Shown: positions 8,248-14,335 of the stretch, piece after piece | How the letters are laid out: every line of letters begins with the position of its first letter | How positions within the stretch are numbered: position 1 is the stretch's first letter | NCBI GenBank assembly: GCA_038043025.1 | Contig: JBBTCW010000049.1 | Location: 1 to 17,111, forward strand | From: O2-02-FULL-42-9 sp038043025 | GTDB taxonomy: Bacteria > Pseudomonadota > Gammaproteobacteria > UBA12402 | Reading direction: 5' to 3' | Length of the DNA stretch: 17,111 nt | The notes under the pieces: model-generated | What the model was told of the DNA's origin: nothing | Seen by the model: the letters and a program-made list of their open reading frames with translations, nothing else | Databases searched by the model: none | Position numbers and translations under genes: made by a program

Positions 8248-8763
8248 TTACCACATATTCGCATGCACGCGATCGGTTTTGTAACGATCGACTGGAACTT
8301 GCTTGACATCAGTATAGCCGATAGCGATGACGGCAAAGGGAATAATATTTTTGGGGATTTGAAAGATCGCATGGATATTTTTTTCATGCTCTTTGCGTGG
8401 ATGCACACCGCACCAGACAGCGCCCAACTCAAGAGCTCTAGCGGTCAGCAAAATATTTTGAGTGGCGGCGGACAAATCTTGTATCCAGAAATCTTTACCG
8501 ATTTTTGTCTGTAAGTCGGGATCGGCGCAGGGAATAATCGCGAGAGGTGCTTGCGTGCACATTTTTGCACAAGGGTGCATCTCAGCAATTTTATCTAAAA
8601 GTGCTCGATCTTTTACAACGATGAAATGCCACGGTTGTTGATTACAAGCCGATGGCGCGCTCATGCCGGCGTTGAGTAGTGTTTGAATCGTCTCATCTGA
8701 AATCGGTTCATTACTAAAGCGACGGGTTGAGCGCCGCGTTAAAATTGTTTCTAAGGCATCCAT
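8248..8763 (-). CDS. Nitroreductase-family FMN flavoprotein
   Basis: This 171-residue cytoplasmic protein belongs to the NAD(P)H-dependent nitroreductase family, which uses FMN to reduce nitroaromatics, quinones or flavins. Recognisable family features are the N-terminal RRSTRRF (10-16, FMN phosphate contact), SAPSACNQQPWHF (35-47, the usual S.P..NQQPW-type block), a central helix with QNILLTARALELGAVWCG, and a C-terminal IGY segment. The length fits the short single-domain group. The start was placed at the ATG at 8763, four codons inside the longest frame, because GGAG lies 7 nt upstream of it. A HPCAKMC segment gives it more cysteines than usual in that region. It sits between the half-MFS gene and the ABC permease on the same strand. 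The physiological substrate is unknown. Confidence 0.88.
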   Translation of the reverse strand: MDALETILTRRSTRRFSNEPISDETIQTLLNAGMSAPSACNQQPWHFIVVKDRALLDKIAEMHPCAKMCTQAPLAIIPCADPDLQTKIGKDFWIQDLSAATQNILLTARALELGAVWCGVHPRKEHEKNIHAIFQIPKNIIPFAVIAIGYTDVKQVPVDRYKTDRVHANMW

Positions 8764-8829
8764 GATAAGCTCCATTATTTTCTGTCATTATGAATAGTTA
8801 CCAGTGCGTAGTATAAACCAACTTTCCAT

Positions 8830-9435
8830 TTAATTGAAGAATTTTACAATTCGTTCCTGGTGTTGTTGTTGCTTCATCTGCGGCATCAAAAACAAACACA
8901 GTAAAAACGATGCCAACGAAAACAGCCACAATATTGCAAAAACCATTTTAAACCCAAAATGGTGTAATGCGAAGGCGCTGATCAAAGACGCAGTGCCGAT
9001 AGCAATAAAGTAAAAGCCATTCCAGATTCCCCAATAAAGCGCTGATTTTTCTTTGGGAATATAGCGATGATATAGCGAAAATATCGCTGGCGATTGAAAG
9101 GCGCAGGTAATGCCCAATAATGCCTGCAAAATATATAATTGCCACGCATGGTGTACGAAAAAATAACCCAGATAGATAATCGATAATAATGCGGAGGTAA
9201 CGATCATCATATTTTCTTCATTTTTTAGGCGATGCTCCATATAACCCGCGAAGACAATACAAAGTCCAATGACGATTGAAAATGTGCTGACAGCGATGCC
9301 TGCGGTGCGCACATCACCGCCGATATATTGAGCGTAACTGCTCCACAGAGGACGCAAAAATTCAGCGGCAACAATGATGGTCACGTTGATGGCGATGAGG
9401 GAAAGAGCAAAAAAATGGATGTTTTCTTTACGCAT
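8830..9435 (-). CDS. Half-size (six-helix) MFS-like transporter
   Basis: This 201-residue integral membrane protein has six predicted helices, about 7-26, 44-65, 76-95, 98-121, 136-160 and 163-184, ending in a Gln-rich cytoplasmic tail (KQQQHQ). The pattern matches one half of a major facilitator superfamily transporter. The loop between helices 2 and 3 (MEHRLKNE) takes the place of motif A but lacks a clear G...D..GRR consensus. Full MFS proteins have about 400 residues and 12 helices, and no second half is found downstream: only 66 nt separate its stop from the nitroreductase start. It is therefore either a truncated gene or a genuine half-transporter acting as a dimer. The ATG has an AAGGTAG ribosome-binding site. 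The first gene of the minus-strand group, it diverges from the peptide gene at 9634. Confidence 0.8.
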   Translation of the reverse strand: MRKENIHFFALSLIAINVTIIVAAEFLRPLWSSYAQYIGGDVRTAGIAVSTFSIVIGLCIVFAGYMEHRLKNEENMMIVTSALLSIIYLGYFFVHHAWQLYILQALLGITCAFQSPAIFSLYHRYIPKEKSALYWGIWNGFYFIAIGTASLISAFALHHFGFKMVFAILWLFSLASFLLCLFLMPQMKQQQHQERIVKFFN

Positions 9436-9460
9436 GGATAACTACCTTTTATTGCAAAAG

Positions 9461-9489
9461 GCTATAGTAATCCAATTTGAAGCTGACAA
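9461..9489 (-). promoter_or_regulatory. Candidate sigma-70 promoter for the MFS-nitroreductase group
   Basis: On the minus strand TTGTCA (9489-9484, five of six matches to -35) is separated by 17 nt from TATAGC (9466-9461, four of six matches to -10). Transcription would start near 9454, leaving about 18 nt before the ATG at 9435. Spacing is ideal and it lies in the 198-nt divergent intergenic region. Confidence 0.45.
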
Positions 9490-9565
9490 CCAGTAAAAAT
9501 TCAGTATTTTGTACGGAAGAATCAATCGGATTGCTTGATTAAACTGTTCCTGTTTTTCAAGGTTT

Positions 9566-9595
9566 TATAACAATTCTAATAAGCGATCTTAAAAT
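9566..9595 (+). promoter_or_regulatory. Weak promoter candidates for the small peptide gene
   Basis: The AT-rich region upstream of the peptide gene contains several -10-like hexamers on the plus strand: TATAAC (9566-9571), TCTAAT (9575-9580) and TAAAAT (9590-9595). The last has ATAACA 17 nt upstream. None has a good TTGACA-like -35, so the promoter may depend on an activator or lie elsewhere in 9490-9600. The call is tentative. Confidence 0.25.
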
Positions 9596-9633
9596 ACAAA
9601 TGGAAATTTTTATTTTTTAACGAGGAGTATATT

Positions 9634-9825
9634 ATGAATAAAGCAAACAAGATTGAATTAGATAAGTTAGGTCGAGTGATTATTCACGACAAGGCAATTT
9701 TGGACACTATCGGTGGCGCGACGGGATTGGGTGGAGTCATGCCAGCGTTTGATACCAATTGTGGACACTGTGGTGCAAGCATGCTGCCGCCATTCGCTGA
9801 TACCAATTGCCCTTGTTATAATTAA
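9634..9825 (+). CDS. Cys-rich GG-leader peptide, putative RiPP/bacteriocin-like precursor
   Basis: This 63-residue peptide matches no family I can name with certainty. Residues 1-28 look like a leader: charged and amphipathic (KIELDKLGRVIIHDKAILDTIGG), ending in Gly27-Gly28 as in double-glycine leaders of exported bacteriocins and RiPPs. The remaining 35 residues are Gly/Pro/Cys-rich with no further charged Lys/Arg and contain Cys43, Cys46, Cys59 and Cys61. Two related units, PAFDTNCGHC and PPFADTNCPC, suggest an internal duplication; GATACCAATTG is identical at 9751-9761 and 9799-9809. Thr and Ser near Cys would permit lanthionine chemistry, but disulfides are equally possible. The start is supported by a strong GAGGAG about 8 nt upstream. 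A hairpin terminator follows. No modification enzyme or peptidase-type exporter is adjacent; two MacAB-like exporters flank at a distance. The gene is likely real; the function is inference. Confidence 0.65.
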   Translation: MNKANKIELDKLGRVIIHDKAILDTIGGATGLGGVMPAFDTNCGHCGASMLPPFADTNCPCYN

Positions 9826-9831
9826 TGAAAC

Positions 9832-9862
9832 ATGAGGCTGCTTCGCGCAGCCTCATTTAATT
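9832..9862 (+). terminator. Hairpin terminator after the small peptide gene
   Basis: A perfect 10-bp stem, ATGAGGCTGC (9832-9841) / GCAGCCTCAT (9847-9856), with a TTCGC loop is followed by a T-rich run (TTTAATTTATTTA). It begins 6 nt after the peptide stop codon and precedes the ribosome-binding site of the secreted protein gene. It is probably a rho-independent terminator or attenuator that would give more peptide mRNA than downstream mRNA if both genes share a promoter. Confidence 0.8.
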
Positions 9863-9880
9863 TATTTACGGGAGATGAAA

Positions 9881-10441
9881 ATGAATAAAAGCATATTAGG
9901 CGTATCTACATTGTTATTCATCGCAATGACGAGTTATGCGCATGGCAATGCACGACATAATTCGCATGGTAAAATTTATTATGGCAAACAAACAGTTTCT
10001 TCGATAGATTTTGCAGGTAGAGTGACGATGGACGGTACGACGGTGACGGGTGATACACATATTGCAGGCCAATTGGTTGCAAACGATGCGCATTTAAATA
10101 CATTGAATATAGATGGTTCTGCCAAGTTAACGCAGAGTGATGTCAAAGGGAAATCTTCAATTCAAGGTTCTTTAAAGCCAAATCATTCTAGTTTTGGTGA
10201 TGATCTATCGGTGACAACGGATAATTTGATATTAACAAGCACACAAACAAAAAACATTGTCATCAATCAATCCGATGCGCGTTGTACAAAAAATCAATCG
10301 GTGTCTTTACAAAAGAGCTCAGAAGTAAATGGCAACATTACTTTTAAATGTGATCATGGTACGGTTTATGTTTCCAAAGACTCGAAGCTTGATGGCCGCG
10401 TGATTGGAGGGAACGTGGTTTCTTCAGTGGTTTCTTCATAA
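9881..10441 (+). CDS. Secreted repeat-rich protein of unknown function (beta-helix-like)
   Basis: This 186-residue protein has a clear Sec signal peptide (MNKSILGVSTLLFIAMTSYA, likely cut after Ala20). The mature part shows short repeating beta-strand-turn units with Gly/Asp/Thr turns: FAGRVTMDG, TVTGDTHIAGQL, LNTLNIDGSAKLTQSDVKG, SSIQGSL, ending SKLDGRVIGGNVV. This resembles a small right-handed beta-helix or the polymer-forming (bactofilin-like) pattern, but I do not assign it to a family. Two cysteines (135 and 157) could form a disulfide in the periplasm. The start at 9881 is preferred over an ATG at 9875 because the GGGAG site would touch the latter. It lies 55 nt after the peptide gene with a hairpin terminator between them; a shared transcript is possible. 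Whether it relates to the peptide (for example as immunity or surface partner) is unknown. Confidence 0.8.
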   Translation: MNKSILGVSTLLFIAMTSYAHGNARHNSHGKIYYGKQTVSSIDFAGRVTMDGTTVTGDTHIAGQLVANDAHLNTLNIDGSAKLTQSDVKGKSSIQGSLKPNHSSFGDDLSVTTDNLILTSTQTKNIVINQSDARCTKNQSVSLQKSSEVNGNITFKCDHGTVYVSKDSKLDGRVIGGNVVSSVVSS

Positions 10442-10448
10442 GTTGATC

Positions 10449-10466
10449 TTAGCTCAGAGGTAAGCT
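10449..10466. repeat. Fragment of the modular CTCAGCTCAGAGG repeat
   Basis: TTAGCTCAGAGGTAAGCT begins 8 nt after the stop codon of the secreted protein gene. It matches the core plus adjoining TAAGCT found at 16971-16986 and, in reverse complement, at about 6380-6396. Only this boundary remains; the rest of the module is absent and the sequence continues into an unrelated palindromic element. Confidence 0.65.
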
Positions 10467-10476
10467 TCACCTCTAT

Positions 10477-10594
10477 CGTCATTCCGGAATTGTTGCGCCG
10501 TTGCGCAACAATGTCCGGAATCCAGAGAATCGAAGTGCGCAACTAAAGCGTTCCCTGGATCCCGGATAAATGCTTCGCATTTTCCGGGATGACG
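10477..10594. repeat. Composite palindromic intergenic element (REP/BIME-like)
   Basis: Two hairpins sit between outer inverted ends CGTCAT (10477-10482) and ATGACG (10589-10594). The first pairs ATTCCGGA (10481-10488) with TCCGGAAT (10514-10521) and TTGTTGCGC (10490-10498) with GCGCAACAA (10503-10511). The second pairs ATCCCGGA (10559-10566) with TCCGGGAT (10583-10590) and AAATGC (10568-10573) with GCATTT (10577-10582). This 'TCATCCCGG...GGGATCCAG' style is common in dispersed proteobacterial repeats, and a related element begins at 17080. It encodes nothing and lies at the 3' ends of convergent genes (secreted protein and pgi), so it may help end transcription from both sides. Confidence 0.8.
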
Positions 10595-10606
10595 GCTCTT
10601 TTTTAC

Positions 10607-10620
10607 GTCATTTCGACGAC
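10607..10620. repeat. Fragment of the GTCATTTCGACGAC repeat
   Basis: These 14 bases are identical to 6183-6196 at the start of the inverted repeat in the ABC transporter operon. The palindromic remainder of that element is missing here, so this looks like a remnant or shared end sequence. Confidence 0.55.
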
Positions 10621-10667
10621 TCCCGCACCTAACGCCCCCTCATTTTGTGCTATAAACTCATATCACA

Positions 10668-10713
10668 AATAGCGCGTAGGTTGGGCTGAGCGCATGCGAA
10701 GCCCAACGCTATT
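10668..10713. repeat. TTGGGCT-AGCCCAA palindromic repeat downstream of pgi
   Basis: The inner arms TTGGGCT (10681-10687) and AGCCCAA (10700-10706) enclose GAGCGCATGCGA; the outer arms AATAGCG (10668-10674) and CGCTATT (10707-10713) extend the stem with a 6-nt bulge. It lies 25 nt past the pgi stop on the minus strand. GTAGGTTGGGCT...AGCCCAAC elements are dispersed in several proteobacterial genomes (recollection, not checked). It could serve as the pgi 3' structure, but there is no U-tract. Confidence 0.6.
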
Positions 10714-10738
10714 CAGCCGCGATAAAATGAAATAAAAG

Positions 10739-12355
10739 TTATTCCCGATACCTTTCAATCAACCCATTCGTTGATGCATCGTATTCCAATTTAGTCGTTG
10801 ATGTTAAATCCGGCGTGATTCGATTCGCCAGCTGTTTGCCGAGTTCGACGCCCCATTGGTCGAATGAATTGATATTCCAAATCGCTCCTTGGACAAAAAC
10901 TTTATGTTCGTACAATGCGATCAATGCGCCTAATGCTTTTGGCGTGAGTTTGTCGATCATTAAAGTATTGGATGGGCGATTACCGGGCATGACTTTATGT
11001 GGCGCGAGTTTTTTGGCGCGTTCTTTATTCATGCCCGCTTGAGTTAATTCATGATAGACTTCTTCTTCGGTTTTACCTTGCATGAGCGCGCGCGATTGCG
11101 CTAAACAATTGGCAAACAATAAGTCGTGGTGTTTGCCCACTGGATTTAAACTTTTTCGCGGAATAATAAAGTCAATCGGTGTAACGGTCGTGCCTTGATG
11201 CAACAATTGATGAAAGGCATGTTGACCATCGGTGCCAATGCCGCCCCACAACAGGGGGCCGGTGTCTTCTGTAACGGGTGTGCCATCGAGTTGCATCGAT
11301 TTCCCATTGCTTTCCATATCGAGCTGCTGCAAATAGGCGGGCAAAAATTGCAAATATTGATCGTAAGGTAACACGGTATATGTTGACCACTGAAAGAAAT
11401 TGCGATACCAGATGCCGATTAACGCTAGAATAACAGGCATATTTTGAGTCAAAGGCGCCGTGCGAAAATGTTCATCCATTTCATAAGCACCGCTTAGAAA
11501 TTCTTCAAATTTATCCATGCCTATGAAGAGCGCAACTGATAATCCAATGGAAGACCAAACGGAGTAACGTCCGCCGACCCAATCCCAAAATTCAAACATA
11601 TTGTCTGGGTTGATGCCGAATGCTTTTACTTTTTCGGTGTTCGTTGAAAGCGCGACAAAATGTTTTTCAATTGCTTTTTGATCTTGTAGTTTGTTGAGCA
11701 ACCAGTCTCTTGCGGACTCTGCATTGGTCAATGTTTCAAGCGTTGTAAATGTTTTTGAAGCGACGATAAATAAAGTGGTTTCGGGATTTAAATGTTTCAA
11801 CGTTTCAACAACGGCGGTGCCGTCGATGTTTGAAATAAAATGCATTTGTAACTTGTTAGCGCCATAAGCAGAGAGTGCATGACAGACCATCTTAGGGCCT
11901 AAGTCCGAGCCGCCAATACCAATGTTGACAATATCAGTGATGGGTTTGTCAGTAAATCCGCGCCAGTCGCCGGCGCGCACTTTTTTAGTAAAGGCACGAA
12001 TCTTATCGAGCGTTGCATTGACGGTTGGCATGATGTCAATGCCGTTGACCATGATGGGGCGATTGGAGCGATTGCGTAAGGCGATATGTAAAACGGGACG
12101 ATTTTCTGTCGTGTTGATCGGCTTGCCGGCAAACATCGCCTGAATTTTGTCTTCGACTTTTTCGCTTTCCGCGAGCCGAACCAGTTGATGCAGTGTATCG
12201 GTCGTGATGCGATTTTTAGAGTAATCTAAAAACAAGTCGGCCGCTTCTAATGAGAAATGCTGAAAGCGATCAGGATTTTCTTTAAAGAGATCGCGCAGGT
12301 GTAAGTCAGCGATTTGTTTGAAATGCTTGTGTAAATTCTTGCGTGTATCGTTCAT
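10739..12355 (-). CDS. pgi: Glucose-6-phosphate isomerase
   Basis: This 538-residue cytoplasmic enzyme interconverts glucose 6-phosphate and fructose 6-phosphate in glycolysis/gluconeogenesis. It is full length for the bacterial/eukaryotic long PGI family. The sugar-phosphate site IGIGGSDLG lies at about 145-153. PGI signature 1, DWVGGRYSVWSSIGLS, is at 258-273 and signature 2, GAIWNINSFDQWGVELGK, at 490-507. By family comparison the catalytic residues are Glu348 (MESNGK), His379 (GQHAF) and Lys507. The frame is open for 17 more codons upstream, but the ATG at 12355 is preferred because GAGG lies about 8 nt before it and the extension would translate a repeat core. It stands alone between the peptide region and exporter 2, 71 nt after the exporter ATPase on the same strand, so read-through expression is possible. 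Confidence 0.97.
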   Translation of the reverse strand: MNDTRKNLHKHFKQIADLHLRDLFKENPDRFQHFSLEAADLFLDYSKNRITTDTLHQLVRLAESEKVEDKIQAMFAGKPINTTENRPVLHIALRNRSNRPIMVNGIDIMPTVNATLDKIRAFTKKVRAGDWRGFTDKPITDIVNIGIGGSDLGPKMVCHALSAYGANKLQMHFISNIDGTAVVETLKHLNPETTLFIVASKTFTTLETLTNAESARDWLLNKLQDQKAIEKHFVALSTNTEKVKAFGINPDNMFEFWDWVGGRYSVWSSIGLSVALFIGMDKFEEFLSGAYEMDEHFRTAPLTQNMPVILALIGIWYRNFFQWSTYTVLPYDQYLQFLPAYLQQLDMESNGKSMQLDGTPVTEDTGPLLWGGIGTDGQHAFHQLLHQGTTVTPIDFIIPRKSLNPVGKHHDLLFANCLAQSRALMQGKTEEEVYHELTQAGMNKERAKKLAPHKVMPGNRPSNTLMIDKLTPKALGALIALYEHKVFVQGAIWNINSFDQWGVELGKQLANRITPDLTSTTKLEYDASTNGLIERYRE

Positions 12356-12378
12356 GGTTAACCTCGTATTTCCAGTAT

Positions 12379-12391
12379 CAGCTCTGAGCTG
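12379..12391. repeat. Repeat-core palindrome in the pgi leader
   Basis: CAGCTCTGAGCTG is a perfect 6-1-6 palindrome resembling the core of the modular repeat (CTCTGAGCTGAG). It lies between the exporter 2 ATPase stop and the pgi start. A nearby 9-nt direct repeat TAGCGTGGG occurs twice (12406-12414 and 12417-12425), overlapping the ATPase stop region. It is probably a degenerate remnant of repeat insertion. Confidence 0.45.
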
Positions 12392-12426
12392 GGGAAATCC
12401 AGTCATAGCGTGGGTGTAGCGTGGGC

Positions 12427-13095
12427 TTATTCTATTTTCCCATCCCGAATCTTGATGATGCGTCTCGCGCGTTCGGCAACGCTGTGATCATGTGTGATTA
12501 TTATAATTGTTTTTCCGGAAGCTGAAAGTGTTTCAAATAATTTTATGACCTCTGCGCCGGATTGTGTGTCTAAATTGCCCGTTGGTTCGTCGGCCAAAAC
12601 AATGTCGGGCTCGGTGACCAGCGCGCGGGCAATGGCGGCACGTTGTTGTTGTCCACCGGAGAGTTCGCCGGGTTTATGAGCGAAGTGTGTATCTAATCCA
12701 AGTTGCGCCAGTATTTCCTTGGCGCGTTTGGTGCGTTGCATGAGACCGACGCCGCGATACACGAGTGGTAGCGATACATTATCGACAATATTTAATTGTG
12801 GCACTAAGTTAAAGCTTTGAAATACAAATCCAATTTTTTGATTGCGAACGGTGGCTAATTCATTGCGCGAAAATTTGCTGACTTCTCTATTATCTAACAA
12901 ATAACTGCCCGCGGTCGGTGTGGATAAACAGCCCAGAATATGCATGAGCGTCGATTTGCCCGAACCCGATGGCCCGAGAATAGCCGCATATTCGCCGGCC
13001 TCGATGATTAAATCGATATTTTTTAATGCTTCAAACGCAATTTTGCCCGTGTGATAAGTTTTGTAGATGTTTGTCAGTTCAATTAATTTATTCAT
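12427..13095 (-). CDS. LolD/MacB-type ABC transporter ATPase (exporter 2)
   Basis: This 222-residue cytoplasmic ATPase serves the two FtsX-type permeases encoded just upstream. The motifs are complete: Walker A GPSGSGKST (41-49), Q-loop Gln93 in FVFQSFNLVP, signature LSGGQ (145-149), Walker B IVLADEP (165-171), and switch His202 in ITHD. Length and sequence are typical of stand-alone MacB/LolD/YknY ATPases. The start ATG overlaps the end of the preceding permease by 8 nt (ATGAATAA), indicating translational coupling. It is last in the operon adaptor-permease-permease-ATPase. It is clearly distinct from the exporter 1 ATPase, especially outside the motifs, so the two exporters are not a recent duplication. 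Confidence 0.95.
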   Translation of the reverse strand: MNKLIELTNIYKTYHTGKIAFEALKNIDLIIEAGEYAAILGPSGSGKSTLMHILGCLSTPTAGSYLLDNREVSKFSRNELATVRNQKIGFVFQSFNLVPQLNIVDNVSLPLVYRGVGLMQRTKRAKEILAQLGLDTHFAHKPGELSGGQQQRAAIARALVTEPDIVLADEPTGNLDTQSGAEVIKLFETLSASGKTIIIITHDHSVAERARRIIKIRDGKIE

Positions 13096-14335
13096 AAGAC
13101 AGCGCCTCAGATGGATCGATGCGTGATGCTTTTAAAGCGGGGAATAATCCCGCTAAAAAACCGACTAAACCTAAAATCATTACGACGCATGCAATGACGA
13201 ACCCGGATAAAACCGGATGTGGTTTGCCGATCGTATCAAACAAGGGACCATTCATTGGAATGAAATCGATAATATAGATTAAACCGCCCGAGAGCAATAA
13301 TCCAAAAGCACCGCCGATGGCGGTTGCGATAATCGCTTCTAATACATAATGCATGACGATATGATATGTTTTGGCGCCAATGGCCATACGAATGCCGATG
13401 ATGCGCGTCGAGCGCTTAACCGATGCATACATCACATTTGCAATGCCAATGCCCGCAACGGCGAGCGTGAGGGAGCCGATGATGCCTAAAAATATTTGCA
13501 TCCCTAAAAAAAAGGTATCAAAGGTGTTTTGTTGTTTCGCGGATTCTTTAAATTCGATAATGCTGTCGTCATCAGGATTCAAGTTATGATTGAACGCAAG
13601 GGTGCGTTGAATTTGATTTTCTAACACCTCTAAATTAGTGTGATCTTTATAAGTGATGGCAATGCTGGGCATGCTCGTTGGATTTTTAATCATTTCATAG
13701 GTGGCACTCGGTATCCAAATCGTATTGGCATCTGGCGTGGTTCGTCCCGCAGAAATCTGTGATTTTTCTTGCATGATGCCGATAATTTTAAAGGGAATGC
13801 CGCTCATGAAAATTGTTTTGCCGATGGGATCAGTGATTTTTAATTTGAGATCCGTTAAGACTTTGTTGCCCAGAACCACGACACGACTGTATTGTTGTTC
13901 ATCGATCGGTGAAATAAAACGTCCGGGCGATTGGATATCAATGCTATGAATTTTATTGTAATCAGCGGAAACAGCTAGGATGGGTTGATAATTTGTTTTT
14001 GTGCCATAAGTGACTTTGGCTTCCCAAGAATATTGCGGGCTTACATAACGTACATCGGGTAATTTTGAAATGGCTTGTAAATCTTGTTTGTGAAATGATA
14101 CCGCTGTGTTTTTATGTGAACCGCGAAAAAGTTTTGCAGTTTTTCCCTGCTGCACGATTAATAAATTTTGACCCGTATTGGCAACGGCTTTTGCAAAGGT
14201 GACGCGTAATCCTTGCCCGATGGATAACATCATGGCGATGGATAACGTGCCCCAGGTGATAGCCAAAATAGTTAAAAACAATCGCGTTTTTTGTGCGAAA
14301 AGTTCTTTGCTGATTTGTCCAAGAGAAACGGCCAT
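13088..14335 (-). CDS. FtsX/MacB-type ABC permease, second subunit (exporter 2)
   Basis: This 415-residue inner-membrane protein has an N-terminal membrane helix (about 18-42, FLTILAITWGTLSIAMML), a periplasmic MacB_PCD-like domain (about 45-275) and three C-terminal helices. The FtsX signature reads GIGIANVMYASVKRSTRIIG followed by RMAIGA, where MacB has ERRQEIGIRLAVGA; the ER-x-EIG part is altered to KRSTRIIG, which may affect contact with the ATPase. It ends with ALKASRIDPSEALSYE, the usual C-terminal motif. The start follows directly on the stop of the first permease (TAAATG), and its end overlaps the ATPase. It probably pairs with the 14336-15565 product as a heterodimer served by one ATPase species, as LolC/LolE are by LolD; direction here is presumed export because of the adaptor gene. 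Confidence 0.92.
   Translation of the reverse strand: MAVSLGQISKELFAQKTRLFLTILAITWGTLSIAMMLSIGQGLRVTFAKAVANTGQNLLIVQQGKTAKLFRGSHKNTAVSFHKQDLQAISKLPDVRYVSPQYSWEAKVTYGTKTNYQPILAVSADYNKIHSIDIQSPGRFISPIDEQQYSRVVVLGNKVLTDLKLKITDPIGKTIFMSGIPFKIIGIMQEKSQISAGRTTPDANTIWIPSATYEMIKNPTSMPSIAITYKDHTNLEVLENQIQRTLAFNHNLNPDDDSIIEFKESAKQQNTFDTFFLGMQIFLGIIGSLTLAVAGIGIANVMYASVKRSTRIIGIRMAIGAKTYHIVMHYVLEAIIATAIGGAFGLLLSGGLIYIIDFIPMNGPLFDTIGKPHPVLSGFVIACVVMILGLVGFLAGLFPALKASRIDPSEALSYE

Noticed and set aside
8248..8763. Nitroreductase as a peptide-modifying (azoline dehydrogenase-like) enzyme
   Set aside because: It matches short house-keeping nitroreductases, is on the opposite strand from the peptide gene, and no YcaO or cyclodehydratase partner is present.
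9445..9461. CCTTTT/AAAAGG hairpin that could hide the MFS ribosome-binding site
   Set aside because: The left arm lies between the predicted -10 and the transcription start, so it would not be in the mRNA if that promoter is used.
12356..12406. 17-codon N-terminal extension of Pgi
   Set aside because: It would translate the repeat-core palindrome and has no ribosome-binding site, whereas the internal ATG at 12355 has GAGG at good spacing and matches usual Pgi length.
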